In this document: positions 45,588 through 57,665 of the stretch, one piece after another | Layout of the letters: the number at the start of each line of letters is the position of its first letter | How positions within the stretch are numbered: position 1 is the stretch's first letter | Translations under genes and position numbers: made by a program | NCBI GenBank assembly: GCA_027257055.1 | Contig: JAPVLO010000138.1 | Coordinates: forward strand, 6,572,001-6,636,000 | Direction: 5' to 3' | DNA: 64,000 nucleotides | DNA from: Cephalopachus bancanus | Lineage: Eukaryota > Chordata > Mammalia > Primates > Tarsiidae | Notes under the pieces: generated by a model | Told to the model about the DNA's origin: nothing | The model's input: only the letters and a program-made list of their open reading frames with translations | Database searches by the model: none

Positions 45588-46609
45588 GTTACATAAAACA
45601 CTTTAAAACAATGATATGCATTTTTATCAAAAACATGAAAAACAACAGTTTAAAATACAAAGTATAAGTGCCCAATTTAAATATGAGTGGCTTTACCACT
45701 ATATAAGTAAGTGTATTTTACAAATTATCTTAGTAAGTATAACATATTTGAAGTATATTGTTAATATCAAGTTACCTAGAAGCAATTGTTTAAAAACAAC
45801 AGTACCAAGACCATTACAAGAATATGTAGTACAATCAACTAAATATATTTTAATTTAGAGCTGTTATTATTAAGACTAAAAATTACATATTTGGGCTAGA
45901 ATATGTAATGATAAAATTTTTAAAAATAATGTTCATATATGTGAAATAACTGCATTTGTTCAACTAGAGCTGGTCAGCTTTTGGAGAAAAATGATCAATT
46001 ATTAGAATGAAATGCACTTTGTGGTTAGAGAAATAGAGATCATCCTATAAATTTGTGAAAATATCAAAGTGTTTTTGAGGAAGTAACTGTAGCTTTAAAA
46101 AATTGCATGGAATTTGGAAATTAAATAAATTTGACATAATTTTTCTGCTTTGTATCCGTTGTCTTGCTTGCAATGAGTTATGGTTAATGAATTAATTATA
46201 ATCCTGAAATTAGGACAAAATCAAATGTAATTGAAAAGCTGACTTTTCTATATGTTTAAATACCAAAACTGCATGCTTTGAAAATGCCAAAATGGAATCT
46301 GTTAACAAAATAATTTTGCTGTACAATTTTAAAACGATGTAAATTTTGAAATAATTTTTCTGTAGATTGCAATAAGCAATATGTCATATTTAGATAGATT
46401 ACAATAAGGAATACATCATATGTTACATATATACGTACACACACACAGAAGATACACATATATGAGGGACTTATGAAAAAATATGCTTTTATGCTTTCTC
46501 TATTTTTCACAGTAAATATTCCATTCTTACTGTTTCTAATCCATTTTCCACACTGTTGACTGAGAGGTATGACTAGTACAAGTCTGACCATATCTGTTCC
46601 ATCAGAGAT
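45582..46609. other. Unique AT-rich sequence
   Basis: Nothing recognised. Confidence 0.5.
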
Positions 46610-47115
46610 ATTGCACTGCTCTTAGGATAAAACCAAAATGCTTTACATGCTTTGCTCAGTTTACCATTTTAGCTTAAAAAGTTTTTCTTCACTTTACACT
46701 TATTGCTTCAGTTATACTGCTTATATTATCTTATTTTGTTCGGTTTATCTGCTGTTATTATTATGCATTAGTCTTTATTATTAGCCTTTAGTAGTTGTTT
46801 CTTATTGAAAGAGAGAGAAGGTAAAGCTATCCTCTCTTTTCTTCTTCAGCTCTGCTGATCCGTGCCTATACGTATTCAATTTCTCACTTCTCTACAGGGA
46901 GATGCCTCATGACCTGTACACTAAGTATGGTCTCTACTCTATATAGGATGGTAATAATGTTTACTTCTCCCATTAGCCCTTTCATATTATAAAATACATT
47001 TTTACCTGCCCATGCCTCTAGATTTTATTTTTCATGGTCATTTATGTCTTGATCACCATTATATTTACAAAATAAGCACAGTGTTTGTTTTCAATAAATA
47101 TTTATATAACAAACA
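46610..47115 (+). mobile_element. L2 fragment including the 3' end
   Basis: TGCTCTTAGGATAAAACCAAAATGC near 46615-46640 matches 'CCCTCAGGATAAAGTCCAAACTCC' of L2. The terminal CAGTGTTTGTTTTCAATAAATATTTATATAAC (near 47080-47110) matches the L2 end. Diverged, with internal gaps. Confidence 0.6.
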
Positions 47116-47699
47116 ATTAATAAGAAAAAAAAACAAAGAAAATACAATCCTAGAAGTTTCAGAAATGTCTACTCTATTCTGAATTTATACAATCAAGATT
47201 ATTGGTAAATAAAATAAAGGACACCTAGATATTTTGAGGGGACAGAGAATGAAATTTAGTTATACATAACTACATTGTTTTAGTGATCAATGAAATATCT
47301 TTGTGAAAACAAGACACTAGCACATTTGTCATAGAAATATGAAATATTATTTTATTTTGTTCATTTATTCAGGACCTACAGATTGAGCACAATAAATTTG
47401 AGGCACTCTTCTAAGCATTTTGGAAACATTGTTAAACCATAACAAAAAAAAAATCTAGGCACTCTCATAGATACTTGAGATATATTGTTGGATAGCAACA
47501 AAGCTCCTTGTGGAGTTTATATTCCACTGCAGTCTCTAAACTGGGAACATCAAATAAACTTAAATAAAGATGTGCATTTCAACATAGAAATTCCAAACCT
47601 AGTATTACAACTCATAAAATATAAGCACAAATTATTAAAATGTAAACATTTTGGCATATAATTTTGTAGCAGGAGAAATAGTCTGAAAAACAAATGCTA
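47116..47699. other. Diverged, possibly repeat-derived
   Basis: Bases 47360-47420 (TTTATTCAGG...GAGGCACTCTTCTAAGC) recall an old LINE or SINE motif. It cannot be assigned. Confidence 0.3.
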
Positions 47700-48110
47700 A
47701 CCCTTCAATGGACTATTTATATATAGATATTAATTATACATAAGTAAATATATATATTTAGAAAATATTATATAGTCATTAAATTAAGTATAAGAGTTAT
47801 TTCAGATGACTTGAAGGAATTTCTAGAAGGTATTTTTGAATAAAATATTAGCCTAATGTCAATGACACAATGCTACTTTTGTACAGTATAACTTAAAAAC
47901 TTGATATACAAATATATATGGGTGTATATGAATATAAACCTCTACAGACATATGTTATTGAAGAAAATATGGTGATACTATTGTAATTAAATACTACCTG
48001 GGAAAACAGAGAAGAAGAGGGGATAGGAAGAAATAAACAAGAATGGAAAAGTAAAAGGATAAGGTAAGCAAGTTTTTATTTATGTAATATATTCATGTGT
48101 TTTCTACATA
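47700..48110 (+). mobile_element. Probable old L1M 3' UTR
   Basis: ATATAGTCATTAAATTAAG, TTCAGATGACTTGAAGGAAT, ATGCTACTTTTGTACAGTATAAC and a TACAAATATATATGGG stretch follow the order of an old L1 3' region ('ACAGTCATTAAAAAGAATG...GATGTCC...'). No frame survives. Confidence 0.5.
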
Positions 48111-48224
48111 ATATAAAATAAACGTCTTTGCCTCTCTTTGTAAATGTCCATTTCCTGAAAGCATGCTATCAAATTCCATTCATTCTTCACCCATGTTCCA
48201 CCAGAGCCATGGCAATGTTCTCTT

Positions 48225-48355
48225 CACTTAAGAAATAAGGAAATGAATTTTAGGTGGCATCATTCGCTTATGGAAGAGGTAGGACTGCGAATCACACCAA
48301 AGCTACCTGACTATGGCAGTTAAATTGTCTACATTGCAATTTTATCTCAATTCCA
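48225..48355 (-). mobile_element. MIR fragment, minus strand
   Basis: AATAAGGAAATGAATTTTAGG, GAAGAGGTAGGACTGCGAATCACACC and GCTACCTGACTATGGCAGTTAAATTG follow the reversed MIR core ('GAGGAAACTGAGGC...CAGAGCCAGGATTCGAACCC...'). Confidence 0.5.
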
Positions 48356-49097
48356 TTAAAAGGTCATAGTTGAGTGATGCTTTCCGTAGTATAAGGATGC
48401 ACAAAAATTGCTTGTGATTATTTATGCAGAATCAATGGGCTTTGCATAATTGGTGAGAAGGCCAGGTTTATTATTTAGTTATGTCTGTTAGTAATTTTAT
48501 TCCTTATTGGTACCATTTTAAAAGAGTCAGATTTGTTCTCCAGCCATTTTATTAATTTTGTCAGCAAGTCATTCTCTTCTCTTTAAGGAACTTAAAGGTA
48601 TTGATCTTCACAGTTCTATCTCTACCTTTCAACTACTATTTTCTCCTATTCTTGCTTGTTTCCCATGACACTTTAATGTATTCAGCATTTAGTGGAGCAC
48701 TGCATTGCCCTAGGGAGGGCTAGTCATACAGTGACTAAATTGAATATGTGCTTTTCTTAGAGGGTTAAGTCATCATTCTTCTCCTTTAATTGTGATGACA
48801 GAAGAATTAAGGCAGCTTAATTTATTAGCAAATAATTTATGTGAAATTTAACTTGTGACTGAACTATCACATTAGATAAAGTCCTGTCTTTGTGTAATTT
48901 GATAAGATGAAAATCTTCAGAAATTCATATCTATTTATTCAGAAGAGTAATATGTTTCTCATTTCCTAAAGATTTTCAAAAATAGAAAAGATTGATATTT
49001 GTTTTTATAGGAAATAGTTATCTAATGAGATGACTTTAAAAGGTCAATATCAACTATACTATTGTTAATGTTGTACAACAAAACAGAATCCATCAGA
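48356..49097. other. Unique sequence
   Basis: Not repeat-like to my eye. A balanced block near 48780-48850 is rich in TTAATTA/AATTAA-type motifs, but no gene is visible. Confidence 0.45.
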
Positions 49098-49141
49098 ATA
49101 AATAAATAAATAAATAGATAGATAAATAGATAGATAGATAA
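49098..49141. repeat. (AAAT)n/(GATA)n microsatellite
   Basis: Five AAAT units grade into five or six ATAG units, over about 44 bases. Confidence 0.93.
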
Positions 49142-49740
49142 CAATACCAGGACATGTGAAAGTGTCTTGACCTTAACTTTCAAGCACAACTAACAATTGA
49201 AATTTTTATAGATGTCAGTAAGTTATTTAGCTGTATGTCAAGAAAATTTGCACTTATAATTTTGAAAAGTTTTCATACATTTGTGTTTATTAATATAATT
49301 ACTCAGAATTTTGAGAACATGTGTAATTCATTTGAGTTTTCTCTCTAAAGCGTGTTGGTTTCTATATAAAAATTATTGTAATTTGTATCTGCTTCCTCTA
49401 TGAAAGATCTGATGAATTGTCCAAGACATCAACTCTTCTTTAGATGATAGTCTACTTTCACTTTAATTGTTGTTCCTTTAAAAGTTATCTGTCAAAAATA
49501 ATCTTAAAATGTACTAAACACCTGAAAGCCAACTTCAAGTTTTTCCAATTGTAAAAGAATATTAATTGTATTCAATTCAGCTTGTTATAACAATATTCAA
49601 AATAGAATAAATGTAAAATTCTTTCTGAACCATGGATGAACACAGTGAAATGATTAAACACAGCATTATTATGGGTCCATTTTTATATAAATGTATGCAT
49701 TTTAAGGCAATGCTATGAGAAGTTCAGGGAATACATGGAT
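49142..49740. other. Unique AT-rich sequence
   Basis: Nothing recognised. The last bases ATGGAT (49735-49740) may be the target duplication of the next element. Confidence 0.5.
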
Positions 49741-50104
49741 TGCTTAGTTTGTTGTATGATGCTATAACAGAATACAACATACTGGGTAATTTATAAAGAA
49801 GAGAAAATTATTGCTCACTGTTCTGGAGGTTGGATAGTCCGATATCAAAGTGCCAGCATCTGGTGAAGATCTTTTTGCTCCATCATCCCAAGTGGATGGC
49901 CAAGAGAATAAGAGAGGATGAGATAAAGCAAGAGGGAGGCAAATTCACTGTTTTATCAGGAATGCGTTTCCACAATAATGGCATTAATTTATTCATGACA
50001 GTAGAGTTCTTATAATGTAATCACCTCTTGAGGGTCTCACCTTTCTACACATTGCATTGAGGATTACATTTCCAACACTTTGGGGAACATTGTCAAACCA
50101 TACA
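49741..50104 (-). repeat. MaLR LTR (3' LTR of the element)
   Basis: 364 bases. In plus-strand order: TGCTTAGTTTG...GCTATAACAG, ACATACTGGGTAATTTATAAAG, CTGTTCTGGAGG, CAGCATCTGGTGAAG, TTATCAGGAATGCG, and TGTCAAACCATACA at the end. This is the reverse of an MLT1/MST LTR. Confidence 0.85.
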
Positions 50105-51779
50105 TTTCTATTTTTGCCCAAGAAAATTCCTTTTCATATGCAAAATACCTCATCCCAGCCCATTAGCTCCCCAATTCTTTATTTGTTCTAGCATCAACTC
50201 AAAAGTCCAAAGTCTAGGTTTTCATCTAAATCACATGTGGATGAGACTCCAGGCACAATTCGTCTTGAGGCAAACTTCTCTTCAGCAGTGAGCCTGTTAA
50301 ATCAAAACAAATGATCTACATCCAAGCATAGGATAGACAGTCCCATTCAAAAAGAGAAATAGGCAAGAAGAAAGCAGTTAGCCCACGTTAGTCCAAAACC
50401 CAAAGAACAGACAGCATTAAATCTTAAAGTTCTAGAATACTATTCCTTGACTCTACCTTCCTCCTTCTGGACATCTTGGAGTGAGTCTTGGGCCCCTATG
50501 GTCTCTCACAGCCCGGCTTCTATGACTCTGGAAGATACAGGCCATATCACAGGTCTCAAAGTTTACAGTCGCATGCTTGCAGCTCCCTCAAGATGGAGTT
50601 GCTCCCCGATAGCTCTAGAGTTCTGGGATTTTTTTCAGGATCCCCAACTCTATAGTTCTGCTGGGCATTGCCCTAACGGGGCTCTCTGTGGTGACTCTGC
50701 CCCTGTAACAAGTTTCTTCATGGGTCCCAAGGCTGCCAAATGTATCTTTGAAATCTGAATAGACCCCACCATGGCCCTACAACTTGAGTACTCTGGAGAT
50801 CTGCCGAGTTAGCACCCTATGGAGTCTGCCAAGGCTTACTGTTTGCTCCCTCTAGTCTTTGAGCACTCCTGAGCCAAGTAGAGTCATAGGTGACAGGGAG
50901 GTTGGGGGAGTAGCAGGTTCTGAGGAGTGCTGGGTCAGAAAACCAAGAGCAGATGCTTGAGGTAGACGATGCTGAGGTCCTCCAGGCTCTTCTCTGGACA
51001 CCTCACCCTCAAGATCCAGTTCTGGACCAGTAATGGAAGGGGCAGCCTCAAAGATCTCTGAAATGCCTTCAAGGTCTTTTTCCCATTGTCTCGATAAGTA
51101 GAACTTGACTCCCTTCTAACACGGATAATATCTTTAGGAAATGGTATGTAGTCACTTGGTCACACCTTTAGTTTTCTCTCCTAAACACACCTCTTAATTC
51201 TTTGCATGGCTAGGCTAAAAATTTTCCAAATTTTTGCTTTCTGCTTTCCTTTTAATCATAAATTCCATTTTCATCATTTCTTTCTTCTCTCATTATATGG
51301 TAAGTGGCCAAAAGAAGCTATGCAGCACCTTGAACATTTTGCAGCTTAGACATTTCTTTTGCCAGATGTAATTATCACTCTCCAATTCTGTCTAGCATAA
51401 AGTCCATGGGTAGGAACACAATTCCAAGTTCTTTGCAATTGTAGAGCAAAGATGGTCTTTATTCCATTTTCCAATACTGTGTTTTTCAGTTCTCTTTGAG
51501 ACATCATCAGTCAGGCCACTGCTGTCCATATTTCTACTAACATTCTGATTGCAGTCACTTAAGTAATCACAGAGAAATTCCAGACTCTCTCTGAAGATAT
51601 TCTTTTCTTCAGAACCCTCACCAAAAAATGCTCTTAACTTTCTAATCTCAGCAATCTAGGCTTTTTCTAGATAGCTTTTTCAAATTCTTCCCATCTTTAC
51701 CCATTACCCAGTTCCAAAGCTGCTTCTGTATTTCCAGGTATTCGTTATAGCAATAAATGCACTTCTGGTGCCAATTTTT
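50105..51779 (-). repeat. MaLR internal region
   Basis: The sequence TTGCCCAAGAAAATTCCTTTTCATATGCAAAATAC next to the first LTR, ACTCAAAAGTCCAAAGTC, AAATCAAAACAAATGATC and CCCATTCAAAAAGAGAAATAGG are typical of MST/THE1 internal sequence in reverse. Next to the second LTR, at 51763-51779, lies TCTGGTGCCAATTTTTT. Read in reverse it is the primer-site region (TTGGCACCAGA). A 103-codon plus-strand frame at 50447-50758 is antisense to the element and not a gene. Confidence 0.82.
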
Positions 51780-52164
51780 TGACTTAGTCAATTTTATATT
51801 CCTAAAATAGATGACCTCAAAATAGGTAAAGAAATTTATTTCTCACGATTTTGGAAGCTGAGCAGTCCAATAATAAGCTGCCAGCATCTGGTGAGGCTTT
51901 CAGGCTGTGTCATTCTGTGGTGGAAGGTGATAAGATGAAGGAAGGCAAGAGAGAGAGAGACAAAAGGGAACTGAACTTATCCACTTATCAGGAATCTGCT
52001 CTCACCATAATTTACCCACTTCTTCAATAATGATAGTGATCCATTCATGAGAACAGAACCCTCCTGACTTCATCACTTAAAATTTTCACCACCTTAACAC
52101 TGTTGCATTTTGGGAATTAGGTTTCAAAAACATGAACTTCTAGGGGCTCATTCAAACTGTCGCA
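51780..52164 (-). repeat. MaLR LTR (5' LTR of the element)
   Basis: 385 bases beginning TGACTTAGTCAATTTTATATTC and ending TTCAAACTGTCGCA. It shares with the other LTR the blocks CAGCATCTGGTGA and CTTATCAGGAAT, and the final part, but has many differences and indels. Confidence 0.83.
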
Positions 52165-52170
52165 ATGGGT

Positions 52171-53171
52171 TAAGTAAAAACATGCTCTTTTATTTCTGAA
52201 AATATCCATTAGTTATGACTTAGCAACTAGGAGAAATACTTTGTAAGGGAATTCATTTAGTTATGTGAACTCAAGACCTCAATTTTCACAGGTAAATAGT
52301 AAAGCAGTTTGACTAATCTTCTAAAACCAATCCACTTATATTTGACATGGCAATGCTTGTTAGGAAACATTTCATGGACAAAACTCTGGATAGCAGAACT
52401 ATTTGTGTTTTCCCCTCCAGTGAAATGTGAAACTAGGGATATTAAATATCCCAAACCTGATTTTAGATAGGGGAAACAAATGCATACATTTAACAATGCC
52501 ATTATAAAGAATCAGTTTTATAATTGTTAGAAGACAGGACACATTTCTATGTGCACATGGAAGATAATCAAGAACTACAAAAATAAATGCCATTTTAATT
52601 TAAATACTCTTACATTTGTAGCCATACAAGCAAATATTATTAAACTTGTATGAAATTAATGGATGCAACCAAGCAACCAGATTTTTTAAATGTCCAGGAA
52701 TTATTACTTCAAAACACTCTCCTAGGTGGAATAATTTTAACTCAAAAGCAGATAGAATAATTTTGTACTTTGCCTTTTTTTTTATTGTGTATCATACCAT
52801 ACTTGGCAAAATCTCTGCTAACTCTGTCATGTATACATTGACATTACGTGAAGCAAATGGCTTGGATTAAAGTGAAAATTCTTCTTTCATGCTGTGCTGA
52901 AAATAGCTCAACTGGCTTGAAAACCATGTGGATCAAAACCAGCATGACTGAAGGATTCAACATGATATATCATAGCACCAAAATCAGAGAGAAACAAAAA
53001 TACATAGCTTACAAAATGCAAACTTTTAATACCCTAAAGTAAATTCAAATACAAGTTCTTTTAAAAATTGGTTGGATGCAAAATACATTTTAAAATTACT
53101 CTTAATATCAGTGTCTAGTCTGTGCTTTTAATGTCTCTGCTTTTCAAGTGGTTAATAGATACTTTAAAAAA
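52171..53171. other. Unique AT-rich sequence
   Basis: Nothing recognised. Confidence 0.5.
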
Positions 53172-53183
53172 AAGTCAATTTTC

Positions 53184-53451
53184 GCCGGGCTCGGTGGCTC
53201 AGCCTGTAATCCCACGCCTTTGGGAGGCTAAGGTGAGTGGATTGCCTGAGCCCGTGGGTTCGAGACCCGCCTGGGCAGCGAGACCTCATCTCTACAATAA
53301 ATCAAAAAATCAGCTGGGCGTGGTAGCGCATGCCTGTAATTCGGCTACTCGGAAGGCTGAGGCGGAAGGATCGCCGGAGCCCACCGCTCTCGGCCACCGC
53401 ACTCCGGTCTGGGCGACAGAGTGAGACTCCAACTCAAAAAAAAAAAAAAAA
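53184..53451 (+). mobile_element. Young-form Alu with a right-arm deletion
   Basis: Alu with a perfect duplication AAGTCAATTTTC at 53172-53183 and 53452-53463. It has CAGCCTG and the five-base deletion. About 20-25 bases of the right arm are missing between GCCGGAGCCCA and CCACCGC (near 53380-53398). CpG sites are abundant, so it is young. Confidence 0.96.
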
Positions 53452-53463
53452 AAGTCAATTTTC

Positions 53464-56400
53464 CATTAAAATAAAGAAAAAATATTGTAACTTCATACAA
53501 ATATATACTAAAATATTTCAAGTTTAATAAAATACTATGAGTTTTATAATTTGAGCTATTTTTATAATAATTTATGTTCAGAAGAGTTTTTCAGAAAAGT
53601 ATGTCAATAAATATATTCTTTAAACTTGTTACTAAATATAGATATACCATATACCTTGCTATATATAGAAATGTGACTTAACATGTAGCCTGATAAAATA
53701 TTTAAAGAAGGAATAAGACTTTATTTTTGGATTTCACAGCATTTTTCAATATTATTTGACAACCCATGCAACTATTTTAATATATTTCTTTTTTTATTAA
53801 AACTGGAATACTCAAATACCTTTAGCTGAATCTATAAACAAAAACAAAAAGGAGTTTCATAATCAGATAGTATCTTTGAGAATATACTGTTTCTTTTTCT
53901 CAACTAAATGCTAAATGAAAACAACATACAAGGAATACTCAGTCTTTTTATTATTATTACTATGACTACTGTTATTTTTTTCCTAGAAAAATTATGAAAT
54001 TGAGGACCAGAAGGTAGAGGATTGGTAGAAAGAAATGAATATACTTACTTCACAAAAGATGAGAATGGGAGAAATATTTAGCTAAAAATATCAGGTCCAC
54101 ATTGTTTTTGAGTCAAAAGCAAGTGCTGAGAGGTAGGAGAAACCTCAAAGACAATAAAATGTTCGGTTATCTAGTCCCCAAGATGGAAACAAGTTATACC
54201 AAAATATGAATACAACAGCTCCTCATTTAAAAATGTTCTTGGAGAAAATGTTCTAAGTCAATTAATTGTCCTGACAAAGTTTACTTTCTCAGGAATTTTT
54301 TAACCATTAATATTTAAAACAAGCAAACAGAACACACTTGTTTCAGAATCATTGGCTATAGCGGGTGTAAAAAAAATGTATACACATTTTAAGAAATGTT
54401 AACGAGATGGTCATCATAATCAGACGTGTCTGAATGCTGATAGTAACCAATTTGAGCACCTCTGAAATTGCAGAAGTCAAACATGACTTGTATTCACCTT
54501 AGTGAGTATAACAATTTCAAAACAGTGCTTCTCTTTCTTAAAAGGCGTATACCTTTTTTTTTTTCTGGGCACCTTCTGTATTTAACAGAATTGACTATGT
54601 ATCACCATAACAGCTTGGAGTGTACCAGTTCATTTTGGTCAACTCTGAAGTCCACATGTGATAATTCTCCCCAAATACTCTATGTCCAAGAATCCATTGC
54701 TTTTGTCATTATTTTGGGAGGGAACACACAGACTGCAGAGAATTCTGTATAACTGGATATCAGAGGTAGAAAATGGCAGCTTCCACTTCCATAGTAACAG
54801 TGGTCAAATGATGAAGTCCTTGTTGAAATTTCCACCTGCATGAAGTGGGGATATTCAGCAGACAAGGACTCCCAGCAGCATGAACACTCTTGATTTACTA
54901 GCTCAGTTTTATCCTCCTCCCCAACCCTCAACCTCTGAATGTTGGACTACATAACTCTGTCTAACATAACGAAGAAAAAGGTAAAATCTAACCTGAGTTT
55001 TTAATCTATAAAGTATGTTGAAGGGTTATATTATGTTAGATAGGTTATCTTTTGTTTTCTAAATAAATATATAGATTTTTTCAAAATGCTAAATATGATT
55101 ACATTCTTAAAAAATTATTAATAATTTTGATTCGATTACTTTTATTTTGATTGCTATATTTTTGTCAATTTTTTTCTGTTACATACATTAAACCAAGACT
55201 CAGCATCACATGTCACAAGAAAACATCAGGACTAGCATAATTTAGGTAATTAAAAATTAAAAGTTATGAAGGGTACATATTACTCACTTTTTTTTTTTGG
55301 GGAAGTGGCACTTGATTTAATGAATCTAGAAATATTTGTAAATAGTCATAAATATTTGGAACTTTTAAAAAAGTGATGAGCATTCAAAAAATCAGTACAA
55401 GGGAAATCACATGTTAAAATGAGTTACAATAAAATATAAAATATTTTAAAAGCAGATTTATTGTACTAATATTAATATGCTGTCTAGATATTTAATTTAG
55501 AATATAGATTCAAAGTCAGTTTTTTTCTCATTCTAGATCCTCATATCTGACTTGAAAGAGATATATTGATTATTGATGATCTTTAAAAAAATTGAAAACT
55601 TACAATTTGCAAGACAATGCTGGGTATAGTGACCAGAAAGCTCTGTTGTTGATGTTGTTATTTATTTATAATATTTCTCAGGGGGTTTAGAAAGTTCATT
55701 AACACAGTCATTGAGAGGATAATATTGTGTCCTTTCAAGTAATGGGCCTGTATTCACTCTTGGAAGATGCCTCAATAACATCCCAGATACCTAACCTTAA
55801 AATAAGGAGCTGCCAATTTAGAGATATTGTTTCTCTCATCTGACAACATTTGATCAAACAGTTTCAAATAATGCACACCTACACTCTGGATAATTTTGGC
55901 ATACGTAGAACGAAACAGAAAGCTATCATGTGACTAACATGATTGCCAGGAAGTTGAGAGGGCCAAATTACAATAAAAATACAAATCACTGAAAATGAAT
56001 TACATAGGAAACACACCAAATCATGGCAGTCCTAGCGTGCCTGTTCAGATGGCCACAGAATTTTACCTGGAATAGAATTAGAACTGCTTTCGTGCAATCC
56101 CCTTGCTCCTGCACAGCTAGACCCTCAATTCTGATGTTACAAGAATGGATGATTTTTAACTGTCTCGTATCAGAATGGCTCTTTCCTTCTCGGTTCCACG
56201 TCCCCATTCCAGCCAAAAATGAGGACTTAAGATTTATCTCCTGTTGCCTCCTTTTGTTAACTCAGTGTTGCAGCTCTTTCCATCAAAACGTGAAAGCAAT
56301 CTCCCTTGATTTGGGTCTGGCTCGTGAGAAGGAAATGAGCCATTATGAATAGCCCCCAAACAAATGCGGCATATAGGCTGATGTCATTCAGTATATACAT

Positions 56401-57120
56401 TTTATGGAGTGAAAATACAGGAAAAATGAAAAGGTGAAATGATAAAGAGAAAGAAAAGATGAAGTAGAGAAGGAAAAGACGGAAAGACATGTCAGTGAAA
56501 AAAAAGGTGGAAACATTCCTAATTTTGCAGCAAGGTATACTTAAAATAGTGAAATATTTTAGAGAATAGAGCTCTCAAATTTGATATGCACTTTTAAATA
56601 TTTTTCTAGATTTCTACAATAAAACCCCAACAAACTCTATTTTTCTACTTTTTGAAACCTGATGGAAATTCAACCATACATGACAAACAATTTGGATAAA
56701 AATGTATTGAAATATAAATTGATAACAGCAAAATTATGTGATAAGAATCGGTGTCATGGATAAAAGTTATTCCCCAGCTTTTTCAGAGACAGGATATTGT
56801 GTCAACCTGTTCCTTAACCTAATTAACAGTTTTTCTATATATTGAAATTTATTCTCCTCACACCTAATCATTATGCTCCAGTTAAAGTCAACTAGGAAAC
56901 ACTCATTTTAATATTTATTTTCAAATTAGGATGATTGTTTTCAATTAGCCTCCACTTAAACCTTTTAGATAAAATATAGTTGCTGATACTCTCAGACCTG
57001 TTATTAAACAGAAAGTCGAGGGTTTTTTATTGCATCCCTTTACATTTAGCTTTCCATATTATTCATAATGTTTTTTTCTTATCTTAGGCATTTTATAAAT
57101 TCTGCACACATACCCAAAGC
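53464..57120. other. 3.7-kb unique stretch
   Basis: No repeat or gene recognised. Bases 55990-56390 stand out for more balanced composition and two overlapping moderate open frames on opposite strands (56023-56352 plus, 109 codons; 55986-56216 minus, 76 codons), without recognisable domains. Confidence 0.45.
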
Positions 57121-57126
57121 TGTGAG

Positions 57127-57172
57127 CTGGGAATTAAAAAAAGAAAAAAAAAAAAAGAAAGAAAGAAAAGAG
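57127..57172. repeat. A-rich/(GAAA)n simple sequence
   Basis: Runs of A with interspersed G over about 45 bases. There is no adjoining Alu or L1 body, so it is not obviously a retroposon tail. Confidence 0.8.
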
Positions 57173-57180
57173 GCAGGGGG

Positions 57181-57665
57181 ACTTTATCACTTGTTAGGGA
57201 GATCTCTTTCCAGTTAAACTTCCTTGTAGCCAATCAATTTGTCAGATCAGAGGACTATCTTTTGTGAGAGTTTCTCTGAACTAAAGCTGACAGGGTTAGG
57301 CCCAGGTCAGCTGTCTGATAAATCAAAGTGAAAGACAACTTAAAGCACTGCAGTGAGGGGTTAGGGATTAGCACAGATGGTATTATCTGGGAGTTGACAT
57401 TGATAAAAAACATATTTGTAAGAGTTAGCCAGCAAGACATTTTTTCCAACTCGTTTATTCCCTGGCCTATCAAATGACATTCAGATTAATTAGAAAAGTT
57501 AGAAAAGAAAGGGACTAGTAAGCCATTTATCTATCAAACAGTAAGATTAAAAAAAATTAAATCTTGATGGTCTTCAATAAAGAAGCTTAATAAAGATTAA
57601 GGGTTATCAATCTGTGCTGTAAGCTATCAAAACTGAGTGACCTTAAATTGTATTGAAGTGAGATG
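57181..57665. other. Candidate conserved non-coding element
   Basis: Repeat-free, with balanced composition and dense transcription-factor-like words. These include an E-box with an adjacent GATA-type site (CAGCTGTCTGATAA near 57309-57322) and reversed GATA sites (TTATCA, 57184-57189 and 57604-57609). A homeodomain-type core (GATTAATTAG, 57483-57492) is also present. No gene is visible. The assignment as regulatory is inference only. Confidence 0.3.

Larger units (their letters stand above)
49741..52164 (-). mobile_element. Nearly complete MaLR retroelement (LTR-internal-LTR)
   Basis: Two LTRs in the same (minus) orientation flank an internal region of about 1.68 kb, as in MLT1/MST/THE1-type elements. 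These are non-autonomous relatives of ERVL with no pol gene. The outer ends are TG...CA. ATGGAT before the start and ATGGGT after the end (52165-52170) are a likely short target duplication with one change. No open frame of retroviral type remains. The two LTRs differ visibly, so the insertion is old. Mobilisation would have needed enzymes of an ERVL. Confidence 0.85.

Noticed and set aside
50447..50758. 103-codon plus-strand frame
   Set aside because: Lies antisense in the internal region of the MaLR element, and no conserved motif.
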